From B1SED10-225 sp964501415 (GTDB lineage: Bacteria > Bacillota_I > Bacilli_A > Izemoplasmatales > Izemoplasmataceae): DNA of 21,761 bases. Made by a program: the position numbers and the translations under genes. Where the stretch lies: positions 1-21,761 of the forward strand of contig CAZCSL010000022.1 of the NCBI GenBank assembly GCA_964501415.1, written 5' to 3'. Below are positions 15,015 to 21,761 of this stretch, piece after piece. Under the pieces are notes generated by a model. That model was not told where the DNA came from. It did no database searches and was given only the letters and a program-made list of their open reading frames with translations. The first letter of the stretch is position 1, and each line of letters starts with the position of its first letter.

Positions 15015-16285
15015 TGTTTAAAACAATTAAAGAAGCCCAAACGTGGATTGAATCGGTTGAAAAATTTGGACAAAAATACGATCTTTCTAGGATGGAAAAA
15101 GCGTGCGCGCTTTTAAATCATCCACAGCGTAGCTTTAAAAGCATACACATCGCGGGGACTAATGGTAAAGGCTCTACTTTGGCTTATTTAAAGGAATGTT
15201 TGTTGGCCGCAAATTATAAGGTTGGAACCTTCACTAGTCCTTATATCGTGCATTTTAACGAACGCATCACGCTAAACAACGTGATGATTGATGATGAGGA
15301 TTTGCTTTATTACATTAATTACATCTACGATTTTCAAAAACAATATTTAAAAACATACTACGATCAGATAACCTTTTTTGAATTGCTTACGCTCATTAGC
15401 TTTCTTTATTTTAAAGATCATCCGTGTGATGTGGTGCTTTATGAAGTCGGTCTTGGAGGTAGTTTAGATGCGACTAACGTCATTACCCCACTTTTAAGTA
15501 TCATCACCTCAGTAGGTTATGATCACATGGGAGTTTTAGGCGATAGTTTAGCTTCAATCGCTAAAAACAAACTAGGCATCGTCAAACCTAAGATACCTTT
15601 TATCACCGCCATTGAACAAAAAAGCCTAAAACCGCTTATCAAGCAAACCGCTTTAAAGCGTGGCTGTGATTGGACCGATATCACAGAAGCATCCATAACA
15701 ATAACACAAGAAGCCCCTCTATTAACCTTCAAGTTTGAAGACACGCTTTATGAAAGCCGTTTATTAGGTAAACACCAAAGTAAAAATGCCGCTTTGGCGA
15801 TAACGGCCCTAAAACGGCTAAAATCATTGGGATTTACTGTTTCACACGAGGCCATCAAATCAGGGATTGCAAAAGCCTTTATGCCTGGTCGGTTTGAACG
15901 GATTGAACGCTTTAACACCGTTTTAGATGGGGCGCATAACCAAGAAGGATTAAAAGCATCATTAGATACTTTAAAGGCGGTCTTTCCCGCTGAAAAGAAA
16001 ATTATTATTTTTACCGTGATGGCGGATAAGGATTATGTACCGATGTTAGCGCAACTAAAAGCCATCGATGCACAGGTGATTTTCACACAAATACCGACGC
16101 AGCGCAGTGAAAAGGCGAAACATCTATATCACCAATATGACAAACCTAACAAAGATTATGAACCTAATTATCTTAAGGCGTATGAAAAAGCCTTGCGCTT
16201 AAAAGATGAAGACACGATGATCTATATTTGTGGTTCACTTTATTTTATCAGTATGATGAGACAAGCCATCATCAACAAAGCTTAA
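15014..16285 (+). CDS. folC: Folylpolyglutamate synthase/dihydrofolate synthase
   Basis: Adds glutamate to folates, retaining them in the cell; family members may also make dihydrofolate from dihydropteroate. The 423-residue protein is a Mur-ligase-like enzyme. The P-loop is GTNGKGS at 48-54, the conserved SPYIVHFNERI follows, the central domain contains YEVGLGGSLDATN, and the C-terminal domain has the DGAHNQEG motif. The start is GTG at 15014-15016, sharing the last base of the valS TAG, with AAAGGA about 12 bases upstream. The valS-folC pair is common in Bacillota and shares the T-box transcript. Whether it has dihydrofolate synthase activity cannot be decided, as no other folate genes are in the window. 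Confidence 0.94.
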   Translation: MFKTIKEAQTWIESVEKFGQKYDLSRMEKACALLNHPQRSFKSIHIAGTNGKGSTLAYLKECLLAANYKVGTFTSPYIVHFNERITLNNVMIDDEDLLYYINYIYDFQKQYLKTYYDQITFFELLTLISFLYFKDHPCDVVLYEVGLGGSLDATNVITPLLSIITSVGYDHMGVLGDSLASIAKNKLGIVKPKIPFITAIEQKSLKPLIKQTALKRGCDWTDITEASITITQEAPLLTFKFEDTLYESRLLGKHQSKNAALAITALKRLKSLGFTVSHEAIKSGIAKAFMPGRFERIERFNTVLDGAHNQEGLKASLDTLKAVFPAEKKIIIFTVMADKDYVPMLAQLKAIDAQVIFTQIPTQRSEKAKHLYHQYDKPNKDYEPNYLKAYEKALRLKDEDTMIYICGSLYFISMMRQAIINKA

Positions 16286-16290
16286 ATGAA

Positions 16291-16318
16291 AAAAGCCGGC
16301 GTATTTGCGCCGGCTTTT
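16291..16318. terminator. Bidirectional terminator between folC and the SDR gene
   Basis: An 11-bp GC-rich stem (16291-16301 with 16308-16318, core GCCGGCG/CGCCGGC) with T-rich flanks in both directions. It ends the convergent folC (plus) and short-chain dehydrogenase (minus) genes. Confidence 0.85.
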
Positions 16319-16337
16319 GTTTGTGAAAATACGTCGA

Positions 16338-17105
16338 TTACGTTGCGCCCATACCACCATCAATGCGGTATTGCGCCCCGCTGATGTATGAAGCTTGGTC
16401 GCTAGCTAAGAATAATACCAAATCAGCGATTTCACTGCTTTCACCATAACGGCCAAGGGGAACCATTTGTTCAAAGCCTGCTTTAGTACCCTCAGCATCA
16501 TCAGGATTGATTTGGCCTTCGATCGAACGCATCATTCTGGTGTTGACGGGAGCTGGGTGAATTGAATTGACGCGAATGCCTTGAGCGGCCACTTCCGCAG
16601 CGGCGGTCTTAGTCAACCCAATAACCGCATGTTTAGAAGCGGTATAAGGAGACAGACCAGGGAAGCCTTGAAGGCCCGCTACACTTGAGGTGTTAATAAT
16701 CGCGCCTTTTTTCTGTTTTTGCATGATGGGAATGACGTGTTTCATGCCAAGGTAAACGCCGCGCACGTTAATGCCAATCAACTTATCAAAATCTTCGACC
16801 TTGACATCGGTTAGCATTGCGTGTTTACCTTCGATGCCGGCATTGTTAAAGAAAATGTCAATCGTGCCAAACGCATTAACCGTCTCAGCAACGTACTTTT
16901 TGACGTCGTTTTCGTTTGCGACATCTGCTTGAACGGCGATGACCTCACCAAACGCTTTTAGATCATTTAACGCTTCGTTTAAGGCATCTTTTGCGATGTC
17001 TACGATCGCAACTTTAGCACCCTCCTCTAAAAACCGTTTTGCCGTTTCTTTACCGATGCCTTGAGCGCCACCGGTAATGACTGCAACTTTACCTTTGAAT
17101 CTCAC
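16338..17105 (-). CDS. Short-chain dehydrogenase/reductase, classical SDR
   Basis: A 255-residue NAD(P)-dependent oxidoreductase. The Rossmann motif TGGAQGIG is at 11-18. Asp36 at the end of beta2 favours NAD(H) over NADP(H). NNAG is at 87-90, and the catalytic tetrad is Asn113, Ser141, Tyr154 and Lys158 (YTASK). The end ISGAQYRIDGGMGAT is the classical SDR C-terminus. It resembles glucose/3-oxoacyl-ACP-type dehydrogenases, but the substrate cannot be assigned. GTG at 17103-17105 is chosen because AGGAG (minus strand, 17120-17116) is 10 bases upstream; the in-frame GTG at 17114 nearly abuts that SD. The gene stands alone on the minus strand, converging on folC. Confidence 0.9.
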   Translation of the reverse strand: MRFKGKVAVITGGAQGIGKETAKRFLEEGAKVAIVDIAKDALNEALNDLKAFGEVIAVQADVANENDVKKYVAETVNAFGTIDIFFNNAGIEGKHAMLTDVKVEDFDKLIGINVRGVYLGMKHVIPIMQKQKKGAIINTSSVAGLQGFPGLSPYTASKHAVIGLTKTAAAEVAAQGIRVNSIHPAPVNTRMMRSIEGQINPDDAEGTKAGFEQMVPLGRYGESSEIADLVLFLASDQASYISGAQYRIDGGMGAT

Positions 17106-17188
17106 TTGAATCACTCTCCTAAATTAATATTTTTGAAAGCAACTCACGGAGCAATTACACAAAGTCGCAAGGAAACCCTTACATACAT

Positions 17189-17194
17189 ATTTTA
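17189..17194 (-). promoter_or_regulatory. Weak candidate -10 box for the SDR gene
   Basis: On the minus strand TGATAAAAT gives an extended -10-like element about 84 bases upstream of the SDR start. The -35 region is poor, so this is only the best candidate in the spacer. Confidence 0.3.
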
Positions 17195-17268
17195 TCAAAT
17201 CAAAGTTTTTCTTAAAAAGGATATGCACTTTTGAGTTTTATCACACGTTAAATGTAGTAAAGCTAAAT

Positions 17269-17297
17269 TTTACATTTTTTAAAAGCAACGCTATAAT
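17269..17297 (+). promoter_or_regulatory. Promoter of the DUF3137-like gene
   Basis: TTTACA (17269-17274), exactly 17 bases, then TATAAT (17292-17297). This near-consensus promoter still stands in front of a gene that is no longer intact. The -35 lies in the right arm of an imperfect repeat (AAATGTA 17250-17256 with TACATTT 17271-17277), a possible operator. Confidence 0.75.
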
Positions 17298-17332
17298 GGC
17301 TATGTATGTGACTTATAAAATAGGAAGTATAT

Positions 17333-18703
17333 ATGGAAAAAGCGCTTTTAAAGATTGAAAAAAGAAGACGTTTATCAAGCCGGTTTGTGATATTGGGTAT
17401 CGTTTCAATCGTCGTATTTTTCTTTATCGCGATATTTATACCCGAACTTGTGGTTTTGTTTCTATTGAGTGTCTTAAGTATCGCCTTTGGAATCAAGTAT
17501 TTCAAACGCACTGAAAAATTGTACAAAGAAACGGTACTAAATGCGTATCTTAACGACTTAATTGAAGATGGACGGTTTGAACCAGAACGCAAGCTTGACT
17601 TAGATTCAAGCGCAAAAAAAAAGCAAATCATCAAAACTAAAAGAAAACGTCATTTGGTTCTTGTCATTGCCTAGGCAAATCCTGCCTTATTTGTCGCCTT
17701 TAGGCCTCATTGCACTATTTTTGGGTGCCGACTTTGATACGCGGCGCAAACATATCGTCAAAGGTTTGAAGCCGATCGAAGTTTCCAATGCGCAGTTTAT
17801 TTCTATGGGCAACTCATTTGTATCAAGAGATTTCATGGAAGGCCGTTTAGATAACGTCTATTTTAAATCCAGCGATGTTATTACAGAACATATTTATAAA
17901 GCACGGCGTGATGGGAAAACCAAAACTATCAAAAACCGATTGTTCAAAGGCAGGCTGTATATTTTTGATTTAACAAAGCAATCGACGGTGGGTGATGGCG
18001 CTACAAAAAAACAGCCCCAACGACAAAAAAGCTTATCAAGCCTTCGATATGGAATCGATGGATTTTAATAAGGCGTTTAATGTTCATGCTACCAGGGTCA
18101 ATTAGCCTTCTATATTTTAACGCCACATCTGATGGAAGCCTTAATGCGCATAGAAAAAGCCCATCCAGAAAAACTATGTTTTTCGATTGTACAGGATAAA
18201 TTATTTTTTGCCATTTCCTCTAATGTCCCTTATTTTGGTATTAAACTTTTCAAAAAAATAGATGCCTCATTTTTGTTAGAAGTTAAAGAGGATTTTAAAA
18301 TTTTATACAAGATCATCGATGAGTTAAAATTAAGCGAAGACATGCATAAATTACAAGATGATTCTAAGGCGAAAAAGATGAATGAAACGCCTGAAGAACC
18401 TAAAAAAGCTGCGCAAAGAATCGCACAATTAATGGAAATCCAAACGGATAAAAAGGGCAGAAAAACTTTAAGGCACACCGATGAATCGCAATGGGAAGCA
18501 GATATTTATAAGGATTCAGTTAATAAACTGGAAAAACTTTCATTTATGGAAAACCTTGAACATGAAAAAACAATAAACTGGGTGAAGAGCGCAAACAAAC
18601 GCCAACTGCCCTTAAAGTCTTAGGATGTGGGTGTGGTACTTTATTAATCTTAGCCTTCCTTTTTGTAATCTTAATCATTATCGGTGGTATCTTGGCTGAA
18701 TAA
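17333..18703 (+). pseudogene. DUF3137-like membrane protein gene broken by several frameshifts
   Basis: One gene can be traced through at least four frame changes. The N-terminal part (ATG 17333, SD AGGAAG) has two membrane segments (about residues 18-57) and reaches an in-frame TAG at 17672-17674. The next part continues one frame over, from near the A9 run at 17614-17622, to a TAA at 18066-18068. The third (about 17995-18095) reads AFDMESMDFNKAFNVHA and meets TAG 18103-18105. The fourth carries FYILTPHLMEALMRIEKAHP and KLFFAISS, typical of DUF3137. A shift near the A6 run at 18565-18570 restores a C-terminal membrane helix (LLILAFLFVILIIIGG) ending at TAA 18701-18703. The function of DUF3137 is not established. 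The family call rests on by-eye motif recall. Sequencing error is a possible alternative to true decay. Confidence 0.65.
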
Positions 18704-18711
18704 AATGCAAT

Positions 18712-18740
18712 CAAAAAGCGTAGAAATACGCTTTTTGTTT
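18712..18740 (+). terminator. Terminator of the DUF3137-like gene
   Basis: An 11-bp stem (18712-18722 with 18727-18737, core AAAAAGCGTA) around a GAAA tetraloop, followed by T residues. It lies 9 bases after the restored TAA at 18703, supporting 18703 as the original gene end. Confidence 0.8.
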
Positions 18741-18850
18741 AGCAAAACAAGCGTTTAACATCATTATGCATGCTACTTATGATAAAATTCAGGTTTGCAA
18801 TTTGTTAGGGATGTATTTTAGACAAATCATCGCAAAAATCGCTTTAAACA

Positions 18851-18859
18851 TGTTACAAT
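18851..18859 (+). promoter_or_regulatory. Extended -10 promoter of the PLD-mutY-radC unit
   Basis: TGTTACAAT is an extended -10 (TG, one base, TACAAT) 31 bases before the phospholipase D gene. No clear -35. The rest of the spacer (18741-18850) holds nothing I can assign. Confidence 0.55.
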
Positions 18860-18890
18860 ATGGATAGTTGAAAATAAAGCGGTGATATAG

Positions 18891-20279
18891 ATGAAACCTC
18901 TAATGCAAGGCGTATTGTTTACAGTGTACTTTTTTGTCTGTTACACCGTTTTTTTTGGTGCCTTAATCTTTAACTTGCCTATCTTTGTACCTAGCGATTT
19001 AAGCTATGATAAAGAGGCTATCTTAATGGCTGAGCAAACCGATAATAAAGCCTATATACTAGATGATATACACGTTTCCTTTGATGCCCGTTTGGCTTTG
19101 ATTGAAGCCGCGGAAGAACAAATCAAAATCTCCTATTACACGATTCATGGTGGTGAGAGTAGAGACGTCTTTTATGGCGCCATCTTAGAAGCCGCTGATC
19201 GCGGCGTTAATGTAGAGATTATCATCGATTATATCTTTTATTTTCAAACCCGCGGAGAAGCTTTGCCCAATGAAGCGCTTTATATTCATGAAAACATCGA
19301 TTTTAGATTGTATGAACCCTATCATCCCCTCTTGCCTTATACCATTCACAACCGCTTGCATGACAAGATGATGATGATTGATGAAAATTATGGCGTTTTA
19401 GGTGGTAGAAATATAGGCGATCGCTATTTCCACTTAGGCGAGGAAGAAGATTATGTGACTTTCGACCGTGATGTCTTGGTCTTTAGTGAGGATAAGAACC
19501 CTACGGTCAAAGAGATGAATGCATATTATGATGAATTATTTAACTCACCCTTTAGCGTTAAGCGCATGGTCAGTACCAATCAAGCCTTGCTTGATGAACA
19601 AGACCGCTTAAAGACGCGTTATACAGAATATAAGCAAACTAAGATGATAGCTGGTTTGTTAGATACGATCCATCAAGAAGCAATTACAGTGGAAAGTGCC
19701 CATTTTCTTAGAAGCCCTTTAACCCGCTTCCATAAAGAACCCGTTATATTAAGAACCCTAAGTGAGATTGCCATAGAGTATGATGAATGGTTTGTACAAT
19801 CGCCTTACATCATTTTTCATCGCTTTATGAACGATGCCTTACCAAAAAACAAAGCAGATGATATTACCATTCTAACCAATGCTAAAGCGGTAACGCCCAA
19901 TATCTTTGCGATGTCTGGATACCGCCGATACCGAGATGATTTGGCTGAAAACACCACCCTTTATGAATATCAAGGCCCAGGGTCTATCCATGCTAAAGGG
20001 ATGACTTTTGGAGATGAAATTAGCGTCATCGGAACCTTAAATCTGGACCCCAGAAGCGCAACGCTGTCCACTGAAAGCGTGATTGTGATTGTCTCAAAGC
20101 CCTTCACTGAGCATTATCATGAAGTTTTAGATACCTATATTGAACGCAGTTTATTGGTTTTAGAAGATGGGACTTATCAATCCAATCCCGATATTGATGA
20201 AGCGGATTTATCAACCTCTAAGTATATCGCGATTCGTTTTATGGGCTTTTTAACCTATTTTATCGAAGTAATGTTGTAG
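18891..20279 (+). CDS. Phospholipase D family protein, ClsC-like cardiolipin synthase candidate
   Basis: A 462-residue protein with one N-terminal membrane anchor (about residues 6-28) and two PLD domains. The first HKD motif is HDKMMMID (His157, Lys159, Asp164) followed by GGRNIGD, matching the ClsC/YmdC branch, as does RLALIEAAEEQIKISYY before it. The second is HAKGMTFGD with His367 and Lys369, but the Asp position is Gly374; GTLNLDPRS follows. ClsC-type enzymes make cardiolipin by phosphatidyl transfer, so that is the likely role; a nuclease or other phospholipase role cannot be excluded. GCGGTGAT precedes ATG 18891. The stop is 8 bases from the mutY start, so the two are co-transcribed. 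Confidence 0.85.
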   Translation: MKPLMQGVLFTVYFFVCYTVFFGALIFNLPIFVPSDLSYDKEAILMAEQTDNKAYILDDIHVSFDARLALIEAAEEQIKISYYTIHGGESRDVFYGAILEAADRGVNVEIIIDYIFYFQTRGEALPNEALYIHENIDFRLYEPYHPLLPYTIHNRLHDKMMMIDENYGVLGGRNIGDRYFHLGEEEDYVTFDRDVLVFSEDKNPTVKEMNAYYDELFNSPFSVKRMVSTNQALLDEQDRLKTRYTEYKQTKMIAGLLDTIHQEAITVESAHFLRSPLTRFHKEPVILRTLSEIAIEYDEWFVQSPYIIFHRFMNDALPKNKADDITILTNAKAVTPNIFAMSGYRRYRDDLAENTTLYEYQGPGSIHAKGMTFGDEISVIGTLNLDPRSATLSTESVIVIVSKPFTEHYHEVLDTYIERSLLVLEDGTYQSNPDIDEADLSTSKYIAIRFMGFLTYFIEVML

Positions 20280-20287
20280 GTGACATG

Positions 20288-21313
20288 ATGAAAAAACTAA
20301 ATAAACCCAATCAGTTTGTACACGATATTTCAACGTGGTATAAGGCAAATCAGCGTGATTTGCCTTTTCGCCGTACCAAGGATCCTTACCGTATATGGAT
20401 CTCAGAAATCATGGCCCAACAAACGCAGATGGATACTGTCGTTCCTTATTATGAACGGTTTATAAAGCGGTTTCCAACCGTTGAGGCCTTAGCTAGTGCC
20501 CCATTAAACGAAGTTTTATCTTTATGGGAAGGCTTAGGGTATTATAGACGCGCTAAACATTTACATGAAAGTGCTCAAATCATAGCTACGCACCATCAAG
20601 GAAGATTTCCTGATACACTAAAGGAGATTAAAGCGTTAAAAGGCGTTGGTGAGTATACCGCCGCCGCGATTCATTCGATTGCCTTTAACCAACCCTCACC
20701 TGCCGTGGATGGAAACGTGATGCGGGTGATGAGCCGCTTACTTGGGTATGAAAAAGATATTCGGCAAACGCAGTCCAAACAAACGATAACCGATGTTTTA
20801 AAGCCGGTTATGATTATGGGGGAGCCTACGGTTATAACCCAAGCTTTGATGGAACTTGGGGCATTAGTATGTAAGAAAACCCCTTTATGTGAAGAGTGTC
20901 CTGTCAACGATTATTGTTTCGCATACAAACATAATGCCGTTGCCCATTACCCCAATCTATCGAAACTAAAGCCCAAAACCACTGAATCTTATTTCACGTT
21001 TGTGATTTATCATAAAAACCATTTCTTATTGATTACACGTCCTAATGATGGATTATTAGGCGGGCTTTTGGCGTTTCCTCAAACGCAAGCCAAGGATTTA
21101 AAGAACGCTATAAACAACGTTCAATTAGATGATTCACTAACGCTTGATAATTTAGATTATAAAGGCAAAGTGTCTCATACCTTTACGCATAAAATTTGGC
21201 AGATGCAAGTTTATGCGTATGAAAGCCCAACTATTCTAACGGGTATGATCGATATTGACAAAAAGCAAAATGCCTTACCCAAAGCGCATCAAAAAGTTCT
21301 TGAGCTGATTTAA
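20288..21313 (+). CDS. mutY: Adenine DNA glycosylase MutY
   Basis: Removes adenine mispaired with 8-oxoguanine in base excision repair. The 341-residue protein has SEIMAQQTQ with catalytic Glu40, the helix-hairpin-helix LKGVGEYTAAAI, and AVDGNVMRV with catalytic Asp141. A four-Cys iron-sulfur cluster loop (Cys195, 201, 204, 210) follows, then a C-terminal Nudix-like 8-oxoG recognition domain (GLLGGLLAFP, then HTFTHK where many MutY proteins have F-S-H). The first two Cys are separated by five residues, not the usual six. ATG 20288 is preferred over the adjacent ATG 20285 because AGGTGA (20278-20283) is 4 bases from it. It follows the PLD gene closely and precedes radC by 47 bases. Confidence 0.95.
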   Translation: MKKLNKPNQFVHDISTWYKANQRDLPFRRTKDPYRIWISEIMAQQTQMDTVVPYYERFIKRFPTVEALASAPLNEVLSLWEGLGYYRRAKHLHESAQIIATHHQGRFPDTLKEIKALKGVGEYTAAAIHSIAFNQPSPAVDGNVMRVMSRLLGYEKDIRQTQSKQTITDVLKPVMIMGEPTVITQALMELGALVCKKTPLCEECPVNDYCFAYKHNAVAHYPNLSKLKPKTTESYFTFVIYHKNHFLLITRPNDGLLGGLLAFPQTQAKDLKNAINNVQLDDSLTLDNLDYKGKVSHTFTHKIWQMQVYAYESPTILTGMIDIDKKQNALPKAHQKVLELI

Positions 21314-21321
21314 AGTAATGA

Positions 21322-21356
21322 AACCTCCTTTAGCCAATCATACAGTTAAGGAGGTT
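21322..21356 (+). promoter_or_regulatory. Hairpin covering the radC ribosome binding site
   Basis: AACCTCCTT (21322-21330) is perfectly complementary to AAGGAGGTT (21348-21356), a 9-bp stem with a 17-base loop. The right arm contains the whole radC SD (AAGGAGG, 21348-21354), 6 bases before ATG 21361. There is no T tail, so it is not a terminator. The left arm begins 8 bases after the mutY stop. Ribosomes finishing mutY could open it. Confidence 0.6.
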
Positions 21357-21360
21357 AGAT

Positions 21361-21761
21361 ATGATGTTGTTGATTCGAGAAATTCCTATGAAAGAACGTC
21401 CTCGAGAACGGTTTATGCGTTATGGCAAAGAGGCGTTATCCAATCAAGAATTAATTGCGATTATATTGCGTACGGGCACCACGAAAAAAAGTGTCTTAGC
21501 TTTAGCTCATGAGGTGATGCGTGCGCATGCGTCGGTTAGAAAGATTTCGCAAACCTCAGTGATGGAGTTAAGTGAAATTCCAGGCTTAGGGGAAGCCAAA
21601 GCCATTCAACTATTAAGTGCTTTAGAACTTGGCAAACGGTTGTTTGAAGAAAGCTTTGGCAATGAACCGATGCTAACCGATCCCGAAAAAGTCTATACGA
21701 TGATGCGACCAAGACTAGAAAGTTCAACACAAGAAGAATTCCATGCGATTTATTTAAATAC
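21361..21761 (+). CDS. radC: RadC family protein (UPF0758), 5' part
   Basis: The first 133 residues of a RadC/YsxA protein; the reading frame is open to the window edge. It starts MMLLIREIPMKERPRERF, then GKEALSNQELIAIILRTGT, the family's N-terminal signature. A helix-hairpin-helix segment (LSEIPGLGEAKAIQLLSALELGKR, about residues 71-94) follows. The start of the JAB/MPN domain (EEFHAIYLN) is at the edge; the zinc ligands would lie beyond it. The family's role is unsettled: an early DNA-repair claim is disputed. SD AAGGAGG is 6 bases before ATG 21361 and is buried in a hairpin. No separate promoter is seen, so it is probably transcribed with mutY. Confidence 0.92.
   Translation, partial: MMLLIREIPMKERPRERFMRYGKEALSNQELIAIILRTGTTKKSVLALAHEVMRAHASVRKISQTSVMELSEIPGLGEAKAIQLLSALELGKRLFEESFGNEPMLTDPEKVYTMMRPRLESSTQEEFHAIYLN

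Noticed and set aside
18741..18850. Small palindromes such as TGCATGCT in the spacer before the PLD gene
   Set aside because: Short, AT-rich and not organised around a promoter or start; within chance expectation.
21318..21512. 64-codon frame starting right after mutY
   Set aside because: No SD precedes ATG 21318 and it overlaps radC in another frame. It could at most be a short leader; I do not annotate it as a gene.
1..21761. Alternative genetic code (TGA as Trp), as in many Mollicutes
   Set aside because: Trp is encoded by TGG throughout, and TGA ends genes such as the membrane protein (3331-3333) and recU.
1..21761. CRISPR arrays, insertion sequences, prophage or tRNA/rRNA genes
   Set aside because: No regularly spaced repeats, transposase or integrase motifs, or tRNA/rRNA-like sequence were seen on reading both strands.

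Overview
The window looks like a chromosomal housekeeping segment of a low-GC Gram-positive-type bacterium (Bacillota or a Mollicutes-like relative such as the Acholeplasma/Izemoplasma group). This placement is inference. It rests on AT-rich codon use, TGG for Trp with TGA as a stop (so the standard bacterial code), strong AGGAGG ribosome binding sites, extended -10 promoters, a T-box leader on valS, an RNase J gene, RecU, and the familiar Bacillota gene orders lon-engB and valS-folC. No mobile element, CRISPR array, tRNA or rRNA was seen.

Layout: (1) 1-28 is the terminator of an upstream gene. (2) 117-2766 is a two-gene glycogen unit, glgA-glgC. (3) 2767-2931 is a noncoding spacer with two interleaved inverted repeats, followed by a small four-helix membrane protein whose stop overlaps the start of a GNAT acetyltransferase. 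(4) recU on the minus strand converges on that pair, and both sides share one bidirectional terminator. (5) Divergent from recU runs an RNase J gene overlapped by a Nudix hydrolase. (6) Trigger factor, a Cof-type HAD phosphatase, Lon protease and the ribosome-assembly GTPase EngB follow, each with its own promoter or terminator. (7) A complete T-box leader with a GUA (Val) specifier controls valS-folC. (8) A short-chain dehydrogenase on the minus strand converges on folC. (9) 17333-18703 carries a DUF3137-like membrane protein gene broken by at least four frameshifts. (10) A ClsC-like phospholipase D protein, MutY and the 5' part of radC end the window, apparently co-transcribed.

Most of the window is ordinary: protein folding and turnover (tig, lon), RNA turnover (RNase J), ribosome biogenesis (engB), aminoacylation (valS), folate polyglutamylation (folC), DNA repair (recU, mutY, radC) and storage polysaccharide precursor synthesis (glgA, glgC). 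I found no convincing undescribed multi-gene system. The points most worth a second look are a hairpin that would hide the radC Shine-Dalgarno sequence, the replaced metal-ligand position in RNase J, the decayed DUF3137 gene, and the pseudoknot-like repeats after glgC.
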